Source of the DNA: Helianthus annuus
Taxonomy: Eukaryota > Streptophyta > Magnoliopsida > Asterales > Asteraceae
DNA: 64,000 bases
NCBI RefSeq assembly: GCF_002127325.2
Contig: NC_035433.2
Location: 94,621,264-94,685,263, forward strand
Direction of reading: 5' to 3'
Within the stretch, counting starts at the first letter, position 1; each line of letters opens with the position of its first letter. The notes under the pieces were generated by a model. It was given only the letters and a program-made list of their open reading frames with translations, searched no databases and was not told the origin of the DNA. This document shows positions 1 through 13,612 of the stretch, piece by piece. The translations under genes were made by a program, and so were the position numbers.

Positions 1-2740
1 AGGCAAGTGAAATTTCACATTGACTTAGTTCCAGGCGCCGCGCCCGTAGCTAGGGCACCTTATAGACTTGCACCGTCTGGGATGCAAGAACTGTCGACAC
101 AACTTCAAGAGTTGTTAGACAAATGATTTATCCGACCAAGCTTCTCGCCTTGGGGAGCTCCGGTCTTGTTTGTCAAGAAGAAAGACGGTAGTTTTCGAAT
201 GTGTATCGACTACCGGGAGTTGAATAAGTTAACAATCAAGAATAGACACCCTCTGCCAAGGATAGATGATTTATTCGACCAACTGCAAGGTTCAAGCTTT
301 TACTTTAAGATCGATCTTCGATCTGGATACCATCAGTTAAGGATACAGGAAGAAAGTATCCCGAAGACAGCCTTCAGAACTCGCTATGGACACTACGAGT
401 TCCTAGTTATGCCGTTTGGGTTGACAAACGCACCTGCAGTTTTCACGGATCTAATGAACAGAGTTTGCAAGCCATATTTGGACAAGTTCGTGATTGTGTT
501 CATCGACGACATTTTGATTTATTCAAAGACAAAGGCTGAGCACGAACAGCATCTAAGAGCTATTTTGGAGTTGCTGAAGAAGGAGCAGCTGTACGCCAAA
601 TTCTCGAAGTGCGAGTTTCGGCTACGTGAAGTCCAATTTCTTGGACACATGGTGAATGGAGATGGAATTCGTGTGGATCCCACCAAGATCGAGGTGATCA
701 AGAATTGGGAGACGCCAAAGACGCCAACCGAGATTCGACAATTCTTGGGTTTGGCTGGCTACTATCGAAGGTTCATTGAGGATTTTTCAAAGATCGCTCA
801 ACCATTGATGCTCCTCACCCAAAAAGATAAGAAGTTTGATTGGGGAATCAAACAGGAAGAAGTGTTCCAGCTATTGAAGGATAAGCTCTGCAATGCGCCA
901 ATCTTAGCACTACCGGAAGGTACTGACGATTTCGTGGTATACTGTGACGCCTCACGTCAAGGATTGGGTTGCGTGATGATGCAACGCCAGAAGGTTATTG
1001 CTTACGCATCGCGTCAACTGAAGGTACATGAAAAGAACTATACCACACATGATTTGGAACTAGGCGCAGTGGTTTTTGCATTAAAGATCTGGAGACACTA
1101 CCTTTATGGTACGAAGTGTACAATCTTCACAGATCACAAGAGCCTACAACACATATTCAACCAGAAGGAGTTGAATATGAGACAAAGACGATGGGTTGAG
1201 TTGTTGAACGATTACGACTGCGAGATAAAGTATCATCCAGGGAAGGCGAATGTGGTTGCCGATGCCCTAAGTCGAAAAGAAAGGATCAAGCCCATAAGGG
1301 TTAGAGCTTTGGAAATGATCATCCAAACCGATCTTTCCTTGCGCATTCGTGCCGCGCAGAAAGAAGCTCTCAAAGAAGGGAACCTTGAAGAAGAATATCT
1401 CCGTGGGATGGAGAAGCAATTGGTGCCAAACGAGGAAGGAATGTTATGTTTTGAGAAAAGGATTTGGGTTCCTCTTTTTGGTGGCTTAAGGAAGGTTATT
1501 TTCGATGAAGCTCACAAGTCGTGGTACTCGATACATCCAGGAGCGGATAAGATGTACCAAGACCTTAAAGATTACTACTAGTGGCCTAGGATAAAAGGCG
1601 ATGTTGCTGTTTATGTGAGCAAGTGTTTAACGTGCGCTAAAGTGAAAGCGGAATACCAGAAGCCCTCAAGACTTCTGCAACAACCAGAAATTCCCAAGTG
1701 AAAATGGGAACAAATCTCCATGGATTTTATTACAAAGTTGCCAAGAACGCCAAGAGGTCATGACACTATTTGGGTAATAGTGGACCGATTAACGAAATCT
1801 GCGCATTTCTTACCTATCAGAGAGAAGGATAACACGAGCAAGTTGGCTGAAATTTACATGAGAGAAATCGTTACACGCTATGGAGTACCTCTCTCAATCA
1901 TCTCTGATAGAGACGGAAGGTTTGTATCAAGGATTTGGCAATCCTTCCAAAAAGCTTTTGGCTCACAATTGAATATGAGCACTGCATTTCACCCACAGAC
2001 CGACGGACACAGCGAGCGAACGATACAGACTTTGGAAGATATGTTGAGAGCATGTGTGATGGATTTGGGCGGTAGCTGGGATAAACATTTGCCATTGGTC
2101 GAATTTTCATACAACAACAGCTACCACACCAGTATTGGTGCCGCGCCATTTGAAGCTTTATGGCCGCAAGTGCAGATCACCGCTTTGTTGGTCTGACGCA
2201 GGTGATAGACAATTGGTTGGTCCTGATATGGTCCAGGAAACCATAGATAAGATCGCACAAATCCGAGATCGCATCAAGGCGGCTCGTGATCGTCAAAAGT
2301 GTTATGCGGATAGAAGAAGAAAACCTCTAGAGTTTGAGGTAGGTGATATGGTATTATTGAAGGTATCACCCAGGAAGGGTGTGGCACGCTTCGGGAAGCG
2401 TGGAAAGTTGAATCCGCGGTATATTAGTCCGTTCAGAATTTTGGAAAGAATTGGGCTAGTAGCATACAAGCTGGACTTACCTGCTGAACTGAATGGAGTT
2501 CACAATACATTTCATGTATCAAATCTGAAGAAAAGTCCAACGCAAGATACCGTCGTCATTCCCACCGACGAAATTCATGTTGACGACACGCTCCACTTCG
2601 TTGAAGAACCTGTTGAGCTCGTCAAGGTTCGTTGGAATGCCAGACATGGTCCTGAATACACCTGGGAGAGTGAGGACCGGATGAAAGAGAAATACCCCCA
2701 CTTATTTCCCAAGAACCCTGCTTCTAGAAGCAGAACTTAA
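1..2740 (+). pseudogene. Element A: broken Ty3/gypsy pol (RT-RNase H-integrase-chromodomain)
   Basis: The end of a Tekay-like gypsy polyprotein that would copy retrotransposon RNA into DNA and integrate it. The window cuts off gag and protease. Domains in order: reverse transcriptase with the FIDD catalytic box near 499-513, RNase H starting near 938 ([11 protein letters not shown]), integrase HHCC zinc finger about 1509-1640, the integrase core (VDRLTK near 1782, SDRDGRF near 1903, SERTIQTLE near 2014), a GPY/F-like module near 2400-2500, and a chromodomain-like tail to 2740. It is dead. In-frame stops lie at 124-126 (TGA), 1579-1581 (TAG, a former TGG) and 1699-1701 (TGA, a former TGG). A 2-nt deletion near 2160 shifts the frame. 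Compared with element F, 45 nt are missing near 2615, removing the start of the chromodomain. The 3' LTR follows 35 nt downstream. Confidence 0.93.
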
Positions 2741-2760
2741 AATTTCGGGACGAAATTTTT

Positions 2761-2775
2761 CTAACGGGGGGAGAA
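2761..2775 (+). promoter_or_regulatory. Polypurine tract of element A
   Basis: CTAACGGGGGGAGAA directly before the LTR start TGTGACAACC. This purine run is where plus-strand DNA synthesis is primed in gypsy elements. Element F has an almost identical tract before its own 3' LTR. Confidence 0.8.
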
Positions 2776-5580
2776 TGTGACAACCCTCACTAAATCAGGT
2801 ATCCGTACGACTTAATTAATAATTAGTTACTGCTCAATTACTGTGCTTACTTGAACTTGTGGATTAACTGCTACTTGAATGCTGATACATGTATTTACTT
2901 GCATCATACTTTACTTCTGTCACTCCATGTTTTGCTTACAGCACCCTAGTGACAACCTTGATGCACCAAAAGCACAGTAGCACAATAAACGGATAACCTA
3001 TTAAACATGCTGATATAACCAGCACCAGGCATGCACTGCCTCTAAGGCCTGTATGAGCCAGAGATAGTTACTACACTAGTGGTGAGTGTAGGGATACAAG
3101 GGTTGTAAAACTGCGTCTCTAGGAATAACTTACAGTGACAGGATGTGCCTAAAACGTACTCTAAGTACAAAATTCAGCACTTTAACTAAAAAAAAAGCTT
3201 CTAGCTAACTAATAAAGTGCCAAAACATGAGAAAAATATTACTAGACACTTTCCAAAGTGTCGGGAATAAGTTGTGTCACTAAAATTAACATAAACGACA
3301 CTTTAAAGCTTTGTTAAGCGCTTTAACGGATTACTATCCAACCGAACAACCGGACTTTACCCGGAACACAAAAATATTGCCATTTACATTGTTTATCTTT
3401 TTCTGAGCCAGTTAGGGTCCCCGAATACCTTAACACCCGCTTAAACACACAACACACTAGTAACCGGGTTAATCCCTAAATTAACTTAACTAACCTAACT
3501 AATACCTAATGTTTAGTTGAAAACCAACCGGATTAACCCCCCCCAACTGAACTGGTCACATTGTGACCCTCCCATGTACTTGCATGATTAAAATAATCAA
3601 GTGTGTCTAATATCTAAGAGACACTTAATCCATTGGACCATGACCATATGAAAATGCCTATAAGTTCAAGACTTAACACATCATTCATTTTCACTCAAGC
3701 TCACCAACACACACACACACCCTCTCCCTCTCTAATAGCCCTAGGCCGAACACCCACATAGCCATCCATCCATCTTTCGATCTTGAACATCCAATTCCAA
3801 GTGTATACAAGTGCTAAGGATCACATACGAGGAGGCTTGGTGCATTCGGAAAGCGAAGGACCTCATCTCATTTCTTTTATCCACTCATTCTTCGACTAGA
3901 ATCTTCCCTAGCCTCGAGCTAGTAGTAAGTTGCTTGAAACACCCTCTCAATCTATTTTAAAGTGGTTAAAAAGATATATGATGGTTAAAACTCGTAAACA
4001 TACAAGATGATATGTAAAAGTCTACTAAAAATGTTAAAGATGTTGGTTAATAGCACAAGGGTTGTGTAAATCTTGTAAGAATTGTTTTGTGTAGTTATTT
4101 GAGGCCGATCTATGTTGTGGTAGCTCGGATCATCGTCTAACCCGGATTGGTCATGATCTTGGATCATGACATAGAGTTTGTTTTAGTGTAACAAGGGTTA
4201 GGTGATGAAACTCTACCACACACGAAACTTGAACTTGTGTAAAAGCGATTCTACTTGTGAAATAGTGTTTAAAACTAGTAGATCTACGGATCTACAAGCG
4301 GTATTTTCAAAAGACCAAGTGTCAAAGAAATCTATTTCCTAAAACCGGATCTTACACTAACAAGAATGATTTTTTAAAACACACAAGTGTGTAAACACTT
4401 GTGTAACACTAAGTTTCGACAAAGAACTAGTTTTGTCAATTTTTACAGAAAGTTGTAAAGATAGAATTTCTTTAAAAGCGAGGTTTTTATGAAACTGGAT
4501 TGATTTATATAAAGATCCACTAAAAGTAATGGGATTTACTTCATAGTTTTGGAAAAACTACAAGTTCATGTGGTTCTGGCGATTTACATATTTATTGACT
4601 AGTTCGATGCTTTGAACATTGTTTTGATTGAATGAGAAGATTGTTGGTTTGATTTAGAAAAGAAAATGATACGCTTCAAAAGCGTGGCCACCTCTAGTTA
4701 CAGGGGAGACTTTGGCAAAATTTTTCCAAAAACCTAACACTTAGAAATATTTTCACTATAAGTGTTAGAAATACAGTTTGACTTGTTTTCAAATTATAGA
4801 TTTCTCCACGACTTTATTTACAAAATATCGGAGGTGGGATTTCACAAAATAAAACTTGGTAAATATATATTTAGTATATATTTTTCATAACGTCACTTGT
4901 TATGTGTTTATGATTATTTTGTGAAATATACAAATATTATTTTTAGGGTAAAAATAATATTACCGTGTTAACGACTCCAAAATAATACGAACGCCTTCGC
5001 AATAATTATTTAAGTTACACCGGTAGTTATTATTACCACTCGATCTTTAAAACGTAACTTACGCATTTAAGGAAATAATTATGAATGCGTATTTTTGTCA
5101 AGGTATTATTTTGGGAAAATCATATGTGTTAAAATATAATATTTTTGAGAAAAATATTTATATTTTGGAGAAAGGATTAAAATATATTTTAAGTGAGACT
5201 TAATAGTATATTTCTAAGTTATACGAATGCACATGTATTAAATCCCCCATCCTTGGGAAGGAAAATAATTACCAAGTATATACAGAATACGAAATAGTTG
5301 TCTAACTGTTTCCCAAAAACTTAAACCATAAAGCTAAGGCACGACCGTCCGTCTAATAGAGTTAGTACGTGTAGGTCGTCGCACAGCTGCTTGATCAGGA
5401 GATATACTTGGTAGAGATGCACCACTGTGAGTTCATGTCCCCCTTTTCTCTTAACTTTTCAAACTTAATTCAACGGATGATCTTGCATGGTTTTATTTCA
5501 TATAGCTTTGTTATGGTTAAGCTATGGTATTAAGAGGTCACACCAAATTAACCACGCTTCCGCAAAGCCAGGGTGTGACA
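2776..5580 (+). mobile_element. 3' LTR of element A
   Basis: Starts TGTGACAACC just after the polypurine tract and ends GGGTGTGACA at 5580, where minus-strand gag of element B begins abruptly. At 2.8 kb it is shorter than relatives G and H: about 0.65-0.7 kb is missing after the conserved GTTCATGTCCCCC motif near 5432. A CA microsatellite lies near 3706-3720. The stretch is AT-rich and has no convincing coding content. The first 5 bp of the flank are TTCAC; the matching left target duplication would lie outside the window. Confidence 0.85.
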
Positions 5581-6945
5581 TTCACTACTCGCAACTTCGA
5601 CTGTCAAAGGTTTACCTAGTTTCGTTCTAGACACGCGAAGCAATGGCTCAAAAGACAATGACACAAAACTCTTATCGGCTCCTGAATCGAAAAGAACAGA
5701 CGTAGGTTGATTATTAACAAAGAACGTACCGTTCACCACATCATTGTCTGCTTGCGCCTCTTGTGCATTCATGTTAAAAGCTCGTCCATGACCCTGAGCC
5801 TGAACTGGATTCGCATTAACCATCCATGGACACTGGTTTCGATAATGGGTCAGGTCTCCACAATTAAAGCACGAGCCAGGAGGATAGTGGGGTCGTGCGA
5901 CTTGCTGTTGAACAGGTGGTTGAGCTACCTGTTGAGCTGGATTCTGAGCAACTTCATTACGAGCAGAACGACAAACTTCTGCAAGATGTCCAGACTTCCC
6001 GCAGTTGGTACAGAAACGGCACGGAAGTTGCTGATGATGGTGACTATTGCACCTATTGCACAAAGGTGCATTCCCTTCATATCGCTTCTTTGCTGGAGGC
6101 TGCGCTGTCTGATTGGGAGCTGCCTGGTTCTGTTGAGCAGTGACGACAAAATTTTGGGAAGCCTTACGCTTCCTAGAACCCTTTGCAGAACCCGAATCTT
6201 TACCCTGCTTGTTTTTACCTTTCTTGCTATCCTTCTTATCAGACTCCTGCTTCTTACCCTTCTTGTCACCCTTCCTGTGCAAATTACCCTTTCGAATCTG
6301 CGACTCAGTCAACGTCGCAGACAACTCGATCGCCTGACGAACGGTGGCAGGATTACTACCAGTAACGATGTCTTGCACAGAGTCAGGTAGACCATCGATG
6401 TACCTCTCGATAGCCTTGTCGAGTAGGGTAACCACAGTTGGGCAAAGTAAGCTTAACTCCTCATACCTGTCTGTATACGCCCGGTGCTCACCACTTTCCT
6501 GCTTCAGATCATCAAATTCCCTCTCCAATTTTCACAGCTCATGACGAGGACAAAACTCCCTCATCATAAGAGTTCTCAGTTCAGCCCATGTTTGTGCAAG
6601 AGAAACTTCTGCACCACGGTATCTCATAACCCCGTTCCACCATGTCAAAGCCCTCTTCTGAAATACGCTAGAAGCAAACTCAACCTTCCGGTTCTCAGGA
6701 CACAGAACATGACGAAATGTACTCTCAATGCTCTCGAACCATAGAAGAAGCCCAGTTGCCCCTTCGGTACCACTGAACTTGAGTGGTTTAGCCGAAGTGA
6801 AGCTCTTGAAGTTACAAGGAGCATTCTGATTGTTGTTGGCTTGGTTCACCTGAGCGATAATGTTTGGGAGTGCGGCAGCCATGTGCTGTGCCAGAATATC
6901 TGCCATTTCGGCATTGGTTAACGGATTTTCACGACGAGGAGGCAT
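5581..6945 (-). pseudogene. Element B: gag and protease, truncated by insertion of A
   Basis: Minus-strand gypsy gag that begins with ATG at 6945 (MPPRREN). This start is chosen because the same motif opens related gag genes; an upstream in-frame ATG at 7041 lies in the leader. The capsid region is followed by a basic K/R-rich stretch, two CCHC zinc knuckles (CTNCGKSGHLAEVC and CFNCGDLTHYRNQC) that bind RNA, and the aspartic protease motif LFDSGADKSF. One in-frame TGA at 6532-6534 interrupts the capsid part. The reading frame runs into the LTR of element A at 5580, so the rest of protease and all of pol are absent here and should lie left of the window. Confidence 0.9.
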
Positions 6946-7593
6946 GCTAAAAAAGAGGAAAACATGAGAGGAAACGAGTGAGATGATTAGATGAAAAGAA
7001 CGAGATGAAACAAAATCAACAAAGGCAAAGATGGTGGTCATTCGTCTGTATCACAAAGCAAACAAATGACACACAGTGACTAATCAAAGTAAATGGGTCC
7101 ATAAATAATGCTTAGCGAAGACATGCTCGCCTATAAGTGAACACTCACCCCAGGAGTTCCCAGGTAAGAGTGACTGGTCCGATTATGTGGATTTGTACGA
7201 ACACTCTAGCCTTAGACAGAAAACCCAGGGTATAGGCATTCACCCTTCCAGTTTGCACGTGTTCACATTATTTAGAACCCAAAACTTTGACGAGATTTTG
7301 AAAACTTAGAAGGCACAAGGCCAAAAGAATCATTCAAAAACAAATGATAAAATTTTCAAAATCAATTTGAAAATCAAAAGGGTTCAAAACCATATAATAA
7401 ATCATTTGAAAACAGAAGATTGTTTTTCAAAAAAAAATCGTTTTAGAAAATTGGGTTCTTGTTTTGGTAATCACCTAAGGATAGGTGAAGTGCATGTTTT
7501 AAGATCTAAACCCAAGACAACTTGTGTTGGGGTCCTAGAAAGGTTATAGTCTAGGTCAAAGCATTACTAATAAACTAATTCCCTATATCCATT
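6946..7593 (-). other. Leader of element B between primer site and gag
   Basis: About 650 bp of untranslated leader on the minus strand. It is A/T-rich in its upstream half and I see no gene in it. Confidence 0.6.
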
Positions 7594-7606
7594 GGCTCTG
7601 ATACCA
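7594..7606 (-). promoter_or_regulatory. Primer binding site of element B (initiator tRNA-Met type)
   Basis: On the minus strand the LTR end GTGTGACA is followed after 7 nt by TGGTATCAGAGCC, the standard plant primer site complementary to the 3' end of initiator tRNA-Met. It fixes the element's orientation as minus and marks 7614-11989 as the 5' LTR. Confidence 0.9.
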
Positions 7607-7613
7607 ACTCTTC

Positions 7614-10600
7614 TGTCACACCCCGACCACGTAAAACATCAAATCGTGGCGGAAACGTCGGGGAGTGTTGTAACAAAATTATTGTTTCACAACCATGGCA
7701 TACAAAGTTATATTTTATTCATCAAACCAACGAGATACATTGTCTTAAAACAACTGAAACAAAGAGTACATAACATGTTTTAACTAGTCTAGCTTCATTT
7801 TATTGTCACTAAGGCCCAAGTCCACCCTAGCGTGTCACGAACATCCTATGCGTTTACTCCTGAAACACATGTGAAAATAGGTATGTCAGCATAAAAATGC
7901 CTGTGAGATACATAGGTTTTGTGAAAATAGGATTCATGACTTATAAGTTTAGAAAAAAAGTTTAATAAAAAGTCAGTCATGAACCTTGTAAAATGTTTTG
8001 TTTTGTAAATCATTTGAAAAGCGATAAATCAGATGATATGTTTAAGTAAAAGAATAATATACGGTTAAATGAATAACCAAGTAAAATAAATTGTATAAAA
8101 TAAACTGTTTTGTAAAACAAGATCTTGTGAAAAATAGGTTATTTGTAAAAATGTATAAATCCAATTTGAATGATTTAAATAACACTACGACATGTAATAC
8201 AATACAAGCACTTATATATAGGAAGTACCAGCGACGTATCCACCATGCTTGTATCACATTACACACGTCTCGTTACTTAAATCACTAACCCAAACAAACC
8301 ACCAACGTAAATTGCCAAGTCTAAACTATTTGTCAAATGTCTTTGTAAAAGCCATGTAAGAATGTTTATGTAAAAATGTTGTCCAAGAAATGTGTATATC
8401 AATATCAAAATATCTATGTCAAATATCAATCATGTAATGTGTAAACAAAATGTCATGTATGGCAAGTGAAATATGTATCATCTAAACCATAGGTGAAAAT
8501 GCAGAAAACAATGTATTGAAGTAAAACGTGGTTTAAATCAATGTTATGTTTTGTGGAAATGCATGCTATACTGAATACAAACATTTATGCGGTATTGTGA
8601 AAATGCATACATCCAAGCCTTGCGACTGTGGTGATAAACCTTTAAAAAAATTAAAGGTCTATCTGTGTTATGTTTTAATCGAATTCGGTCATTACTTCCA
8701 TCCAAACATACCTAGGATGTCAGGAACGGGAGTTGTCAATTCCAATGGTACCATTACCTACTAACGAGCGGCGTGATCAAAGTTAATGAATGTATATGGT
8801 CCCACTTAAACAAACCAAATGTTATACCCAAAATGTAAGCATGTGATGAAAATGCACTAAGCATGATGAACATACATAGCGTGTGATGTAAAACAAATGC
8901 ACTAAGTATGATGAACATACATAGCGTGAAAAGGTAATGTAAAACAATGTACTAAACATCTCGTTACTTAAATCACTAACCCAAACAAACCACCAACGTA
9001 AATTGCCAAGTCTAAACTATTTGTCAAATGTCTTTGTAAAAGCCATGTAAGAATGTTTATGTAAAAATGTTGTCCAAGAAATGTGTATATCAATATCAAA
9101 ATATCTATGTCAAATATCAATCATGTAATGTGTAAACAAAATGTCATGTATGGCAAGTGAAATATGTATCAACTAAACCATAGGTGAAAATGCAGAAAAC
9201 AATGTATTGAAGTAAAACGTGGTTTAAATCAATGTTATGTTTTGTGGAAATGCATGCTATACTGAATACAAACATTTATGCGGTATTGTGAAAATGCATA
9301 CATCCAAGCCTTGCGACTGTGGTGATAAACCTTTAAACAAATTAAAGGTCTATCTGTGTTATGTTTTAATCGAATTCGGTCATTACTTCCATCCAAACAT
9401 ACCTAGGATGTCAGGAACGGGAGTTGTCAATTCCTATGGTACCATTACCTACTAACGAGCGGCGTGATCAAAGTTAATGAATATATATGGTCCCACTTAA
9501 ACAAACCAAATGTTATACCCAAAATGTAAGCATGTGATGAAAATGCACTAAGCATGGTGAACATACATAGCGTGTGATGTAAAACAAATGCACTAAGTAT
9601 GATGAACATACATAGCGTGAAAAGGTAATGTAAAACAATGTACTAAGTATGCGCTAAACGAACTACGTAGCATAAAATTTCATGTAAAACGATGTACTAA
9701 GTATGCACACAATGGACATACATAGCAAAAACACAATGAAAGCATGTACTATATGTGTACTATTGAACATAACAAGCATATGATATGAAAACATGGAAAG
9801 CATGAAGTAACAAGTAGGCACATGTGTTTCACCCCAAAATGTTTGAAAAACTGTAAAAGAGGGGTACTATGTACTCACTTGAGATTGCTTAATAGACTTT
9901 AGATATCCACCAAGCAAGCTAGAAGATCACGAATTCAAACGGCACCTAATATAGGTATCTACATTAATAAACGGACCTAACGGAGGATCGGGTAGTATGA
10001 GGGTTTGTAAACCAAATAAGTGTAGGAACTTATATAATATGGTTTGACAAAGCCTACACACTAAAACGAAACCTATCCTAAGTGCTTTTGACCCATTACG
10101 TCCCGTTTAGGTAGCTTATGCTACTTTAACGCATCGTTCGCGTAAAACGCGTTCGAACGGCCTAATTAGCCCTATGACAAGTAAGATATGCCTTAACATG
10201 TTTAATGTTGTTGTTAAATCAGTTTAGATACCAAAAATTATGTTACATAGGCTTAAAATGAATTTTAGCGTAACAAGGGGTATTTTGGTAATTTACCTAA
10301 GGCACATACATTACCTATCATACAACTACTTAAATGATGTGACCATAAGGTATAACCTCGGAAGGTTATTCCCTATACAACTATGGTCACCTAAAGTATT
10401 TGGTCGGATCCTAATGATCGACCAAATGGGTCGGGTTCGAAAGTATAAGCGATTGATTAGATCGCTTACCTTTACGACCCTAGACAAGCACAATTCTAAA
10501 AAGCGACGAGCTAAACATGCTAGAACATGTTTAGTTAAGTTAGAAAACAGGTTTGGTATTAAAACAAACGGTTTTAATACCCTAGAGTAGTTTGGTTACA

Positions 10601-11989
10601 AAATACGCGAGAAAACGCATTTTGGCTGAAACTACGACTCGTCACTGAGCCTAGATAACGTGGTAATCAGTAGGTATAGTTACTAGGGACTATAACCATC
10701 GTGATTACGCTCACGTTATGGAGTTCAAACGAAATTCGCGTTGACCATAAACTGGTCAATGCAGAAAGTCAAACGCAGTTTGACTTTAATGCTAAAACGA
10801 ACGAAAAGCACAAAAGAATACTTATAGAAGGTCCCCGCAAGATTGATATTCCAAGTATTTCTCAGGTATGAAGTGGTCTACACCTCAACTTAGAGAAAAT
10901 CTCAGAATTCAAGTGGGTTTTGCACAAGAGATTGAAGGGTATTTATAGACTTAGTAGAGCCGTTAGGATCGTTCCTCGAAATCCGAGATTCAATCCTAGC
11001 CTTACACATCGAGCCCATAGATTTACAAAACCAGGGGAGCCCCTAGAAATGCCCCAAAATCATGTGCAAAGGTGGGATCAAGCTGGAAATAGCTGGAAAA
11101 CACTTTCTACTGATCTGGGCATGGCTTACGGACCGTAAGAAACCCCATACGGTCCGTAAGGACCCTGCAGACCAGCTATGTTTCAATTTTGGCAGTTTAG
11201 GTCCCTGTGCGCGTATGGTCGTGTTTTGGCACTTCTAACACCCGTTAAACCCATTTTAAGCTCTATATGGATGTTAAAGTGTAGGGAACATGAAACATGC
11301 TCAAAAATATGCCAGATGTCGGTTCGTTTGGCCGTACGATTGCGTTGTTCGGTTAATTACGACGGAAGTCGTAACAGACGCAAAAACGGTCCAAATTGCG
11401 CGACGAATGGATTTTTGACAAGCCAATCACTAAAACATAATATTTTATGGATTACATAAATTTTTGGATGTCCGGATGTATTCAGAACGTAAGTTATGCG
11501 CGAAAATGCAAACTTATGCACTTTTTGACGCTTTTAGTCCCTGAATGACCCAAAAGTTTATTTTTAGCACACCGAACCCCTCAAAGCCTATTTCTAAGCT
11601 ATGTAAAGGATATTTAGGGTGTGTTTAACTTATGACCATGTTCCGGAATGTTTGTTACAGTTCAAATTGGCATACTTTTGCAGTTTGTCAATTTTAGTCC
11701 CTGTAAGCGAATAAACTTGATTTTGCTATACCAAAGCCTTCAAAACTTATTTCTAAGTTATGTGAAGGTTATTTAAGGTATGTTAAGCATAAATTGATGT
11801 TTCAGAGTATTTTTCGCATTTAACTGAGTACGTTTACGCACCAGTTTGCGTATAATTCTCCAGAAAGCGATATAGAGTTTGAAATTGGATAAAAAAACAT
11901 CAAACATAAACAAACAAACATTGGGATCAAATAACTTTATTTCATTGATAACAGAATTGTTCACAATGATTACAAGCACAAATGTCACA
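7614..11989 (-). mobile_element. 5' LTR of element B (4.4 kb, internally duplicated)
   Basis: On the minus strand it starts TGTGACATTTGTGCTTG (at 11989) and ends GGGGTGTGACA (at 7614). It is the reverse complement of solo LTR 21559-25253, which is 681 bp shorter; a 692-bp tandem duplication at 8268-9651 accounts for the difference. A minus-strand TATA box (TATAAAT) lies at 10941-10947. Palindromes CTTACGGACCGTAAG (11125-11139) and TACGGTCCGTA (11148-11158) lie 180-210 bp upstream of it. Short open frames inside, including two near-identical 72-codon ones, are by-products of the repeat. The outer flank starts ATACA at 11990. Confidence 0.88.
8268..9651. repeat. 692-bp tandem duplication inside the LTR of B
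   Basis: 8268-8959 and 8960-9651 are near-identical, differing by a few substitutions and a 1-nt indel. Each copy begins TCTCGTTACTTAAATCAC and ends AACAATGTACTAA. The related solo LTR at 21559-25253 has a single copy, so the duplication arose in this copy or its recent lineage. Confidence 0.9.
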
Positions 11990-13131
11990 ATACAAATACG
12001 AGAATACGAAAGTACAGGTATAAAGTACCCCCACCCTTGGGAAGGAAAATACGAAATTAAATACTTGAGATGTATTAATACAGAAATAGTTTTAAACAAT
12101 TATTCCAAAATTAAATATAATTTAAAGTTAAAATAATTTATTTTAACAAGAAATTATAACTTGGAATAATATTGGAAACATAAAAGAAACGTAACTCAAA
12201 AACGTAAATACAAAGGCAAGGCAAGGCATGGCCCGTTCGTCTAATAGACCCTAGCACGTTGTAGGTAGTCGGGTTTGCTGAAGAGATTTTGGGTTACGAT
12301 TCTGAAGACGCAATTCTGTGAGTTCATGTCCCCCTTTTCTTTTAACTGTTTTCAGTTTTATACTTCGGGGGTGAAATACATGTTACAATTATTACAAACG
12401 TTTTATACATGGTATGGATAGCTTAAAGAGGGTTTACTGCTTGATCATGTGAAAGGTGGGTATAACACTTAAGGCCATTAATCCTTGTTGTAGAATCTAG
12501 GGACATGAGTGATAGACTTATTTAGGTGTAGCGAGCCCACACCCATGGGGACCAGGGTGGCCCATAGGGTGACTATGTCTTCCAGCCGGAGGCCCGGTAC
12601 AAATTTGCTAGGTTTGAGTCTTCCTGCACCATTTCACACATACCGTTGGCTTTGCAACCCAGTGGTGATCTGTTTTTCCTTATTGGTACATACCAGGGAC
12701 TTACATACATAGAGACATACTTTGACAGTTTATTCATACATATACACATGAACTCGCTCAACTTTTGTTGATGTTTTTCAAATTACATGTATTTCAGGGA
12801 ACTAGTGGATCTGGCAGGTGTATGCATGTGTCTTCAAGTTGCGTTTAAATAAAAGATGTCATCCGTGGTCATAGAGTTTAGGGGATGTATCCTACTCCTG
12901 GACGGGATACATGTTTCTAAGGTCGGGTTTGTTTAAGTTCTTTTGTCGAGTCCTTGTGAACTCAGTTAGACATGTCATGGTTTGTAACTTAATTTGGTGT
13001 CGATGTTTTCAAGACAAGTATGTTATGGTATTTTCTAAACTTAATGAATGGGTGAACATCTTACGGTTTTATCATATAGCGTTGTTATGATTAAATGCTA
13101 TGCTATGGTATTAAGTAAAGTCAGTGTGACA
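11990..13131 (+). mobile_element. Remnant (3' part) of the 5' LTR of element F
   Basis: Matches the right part of LTR G (about 36990-38169), including the conserved GTTCATGTCCCCC motif near 12321, and ends GTGTGACA directly before a primer site. The left part is missing because B is inserted at 11990. It therefore belongs to the same LTR family as A, G and H. Confidence 0.82.
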
Positions 13132-13134
13132 GCT

Positions 13135-13146
13135 TGGTATCAGAGC
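13135..13146 (+). promoter_or_regulatory. Primer binding site of element F
   Basis: TGGTATCAGAGC, three nt after the LTR end; initiator tRNA-Met type. It confirms plus orientation and the LTR end at 13131. Confidence 0.88.
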
Positions 13147-13319
13147 TTCGATCGTAGCGAACTAGGATTCTTTCTCGAGTCTATACTACGATCATTAGGG
13201 CTCTCACGAAAAAATTTTCAAACATGTTCACATGGCATACACTAAACGACCAGATCCTGGGAACAAACATTTTTACAAACAAAAAGGCACAAAACACATT
13301 TCAAAGTTTATGTTTATAA

Positions 13320-13520
13320 TTCAATCTTAGAGACTAGGGGAGTTCAGTGTTAGAGACTGGGGAGGTTCAGTCTTAGAGACTGGGGAAATTTAGTCTTAGA
13401 CACTGGGGAAATTTAGTCTTAGAGATTGGGTAGTCAGTTTGAGAAACTGGGAGGGTTTTAGTCTGAGAGGCTAGGAGGTTCAGTCTGAGAGGCTGGGTGG
13501 GATAGTCTGGGGAAGACTAG
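13320..13520 (+). repeat. Minisatellite in the leader of F
   Basis: About seven imperfect tandem units of roughly 25-30 bp with the core TTAGAGACTGGGGA, drifting to GAGAGGCTGGG towards the right. It lies between the primer site and the acidic ORF. No function is visible. Confidence 0.75.
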
Positions 13521-13612
13521 GATGAATACATGCTTACATTGTTATGACTTACATGCTTATTTGATGATTATTGATATATGTGCATATGTGTGATTGTTTT
13601 GTCACAGACACC

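Noticed and set aside
5707..6390. 227-codon plus-strand ORF
   Set aside because: Shadow of the minus-strand gag of element B.
8546..9455. Two near-identical 72-codon ORFs with Cys-rich starts in the LTR of B
   Set aside because: They are the same LTR sequence duplicated in tandem, and no gypsy LTR is expected to code here.
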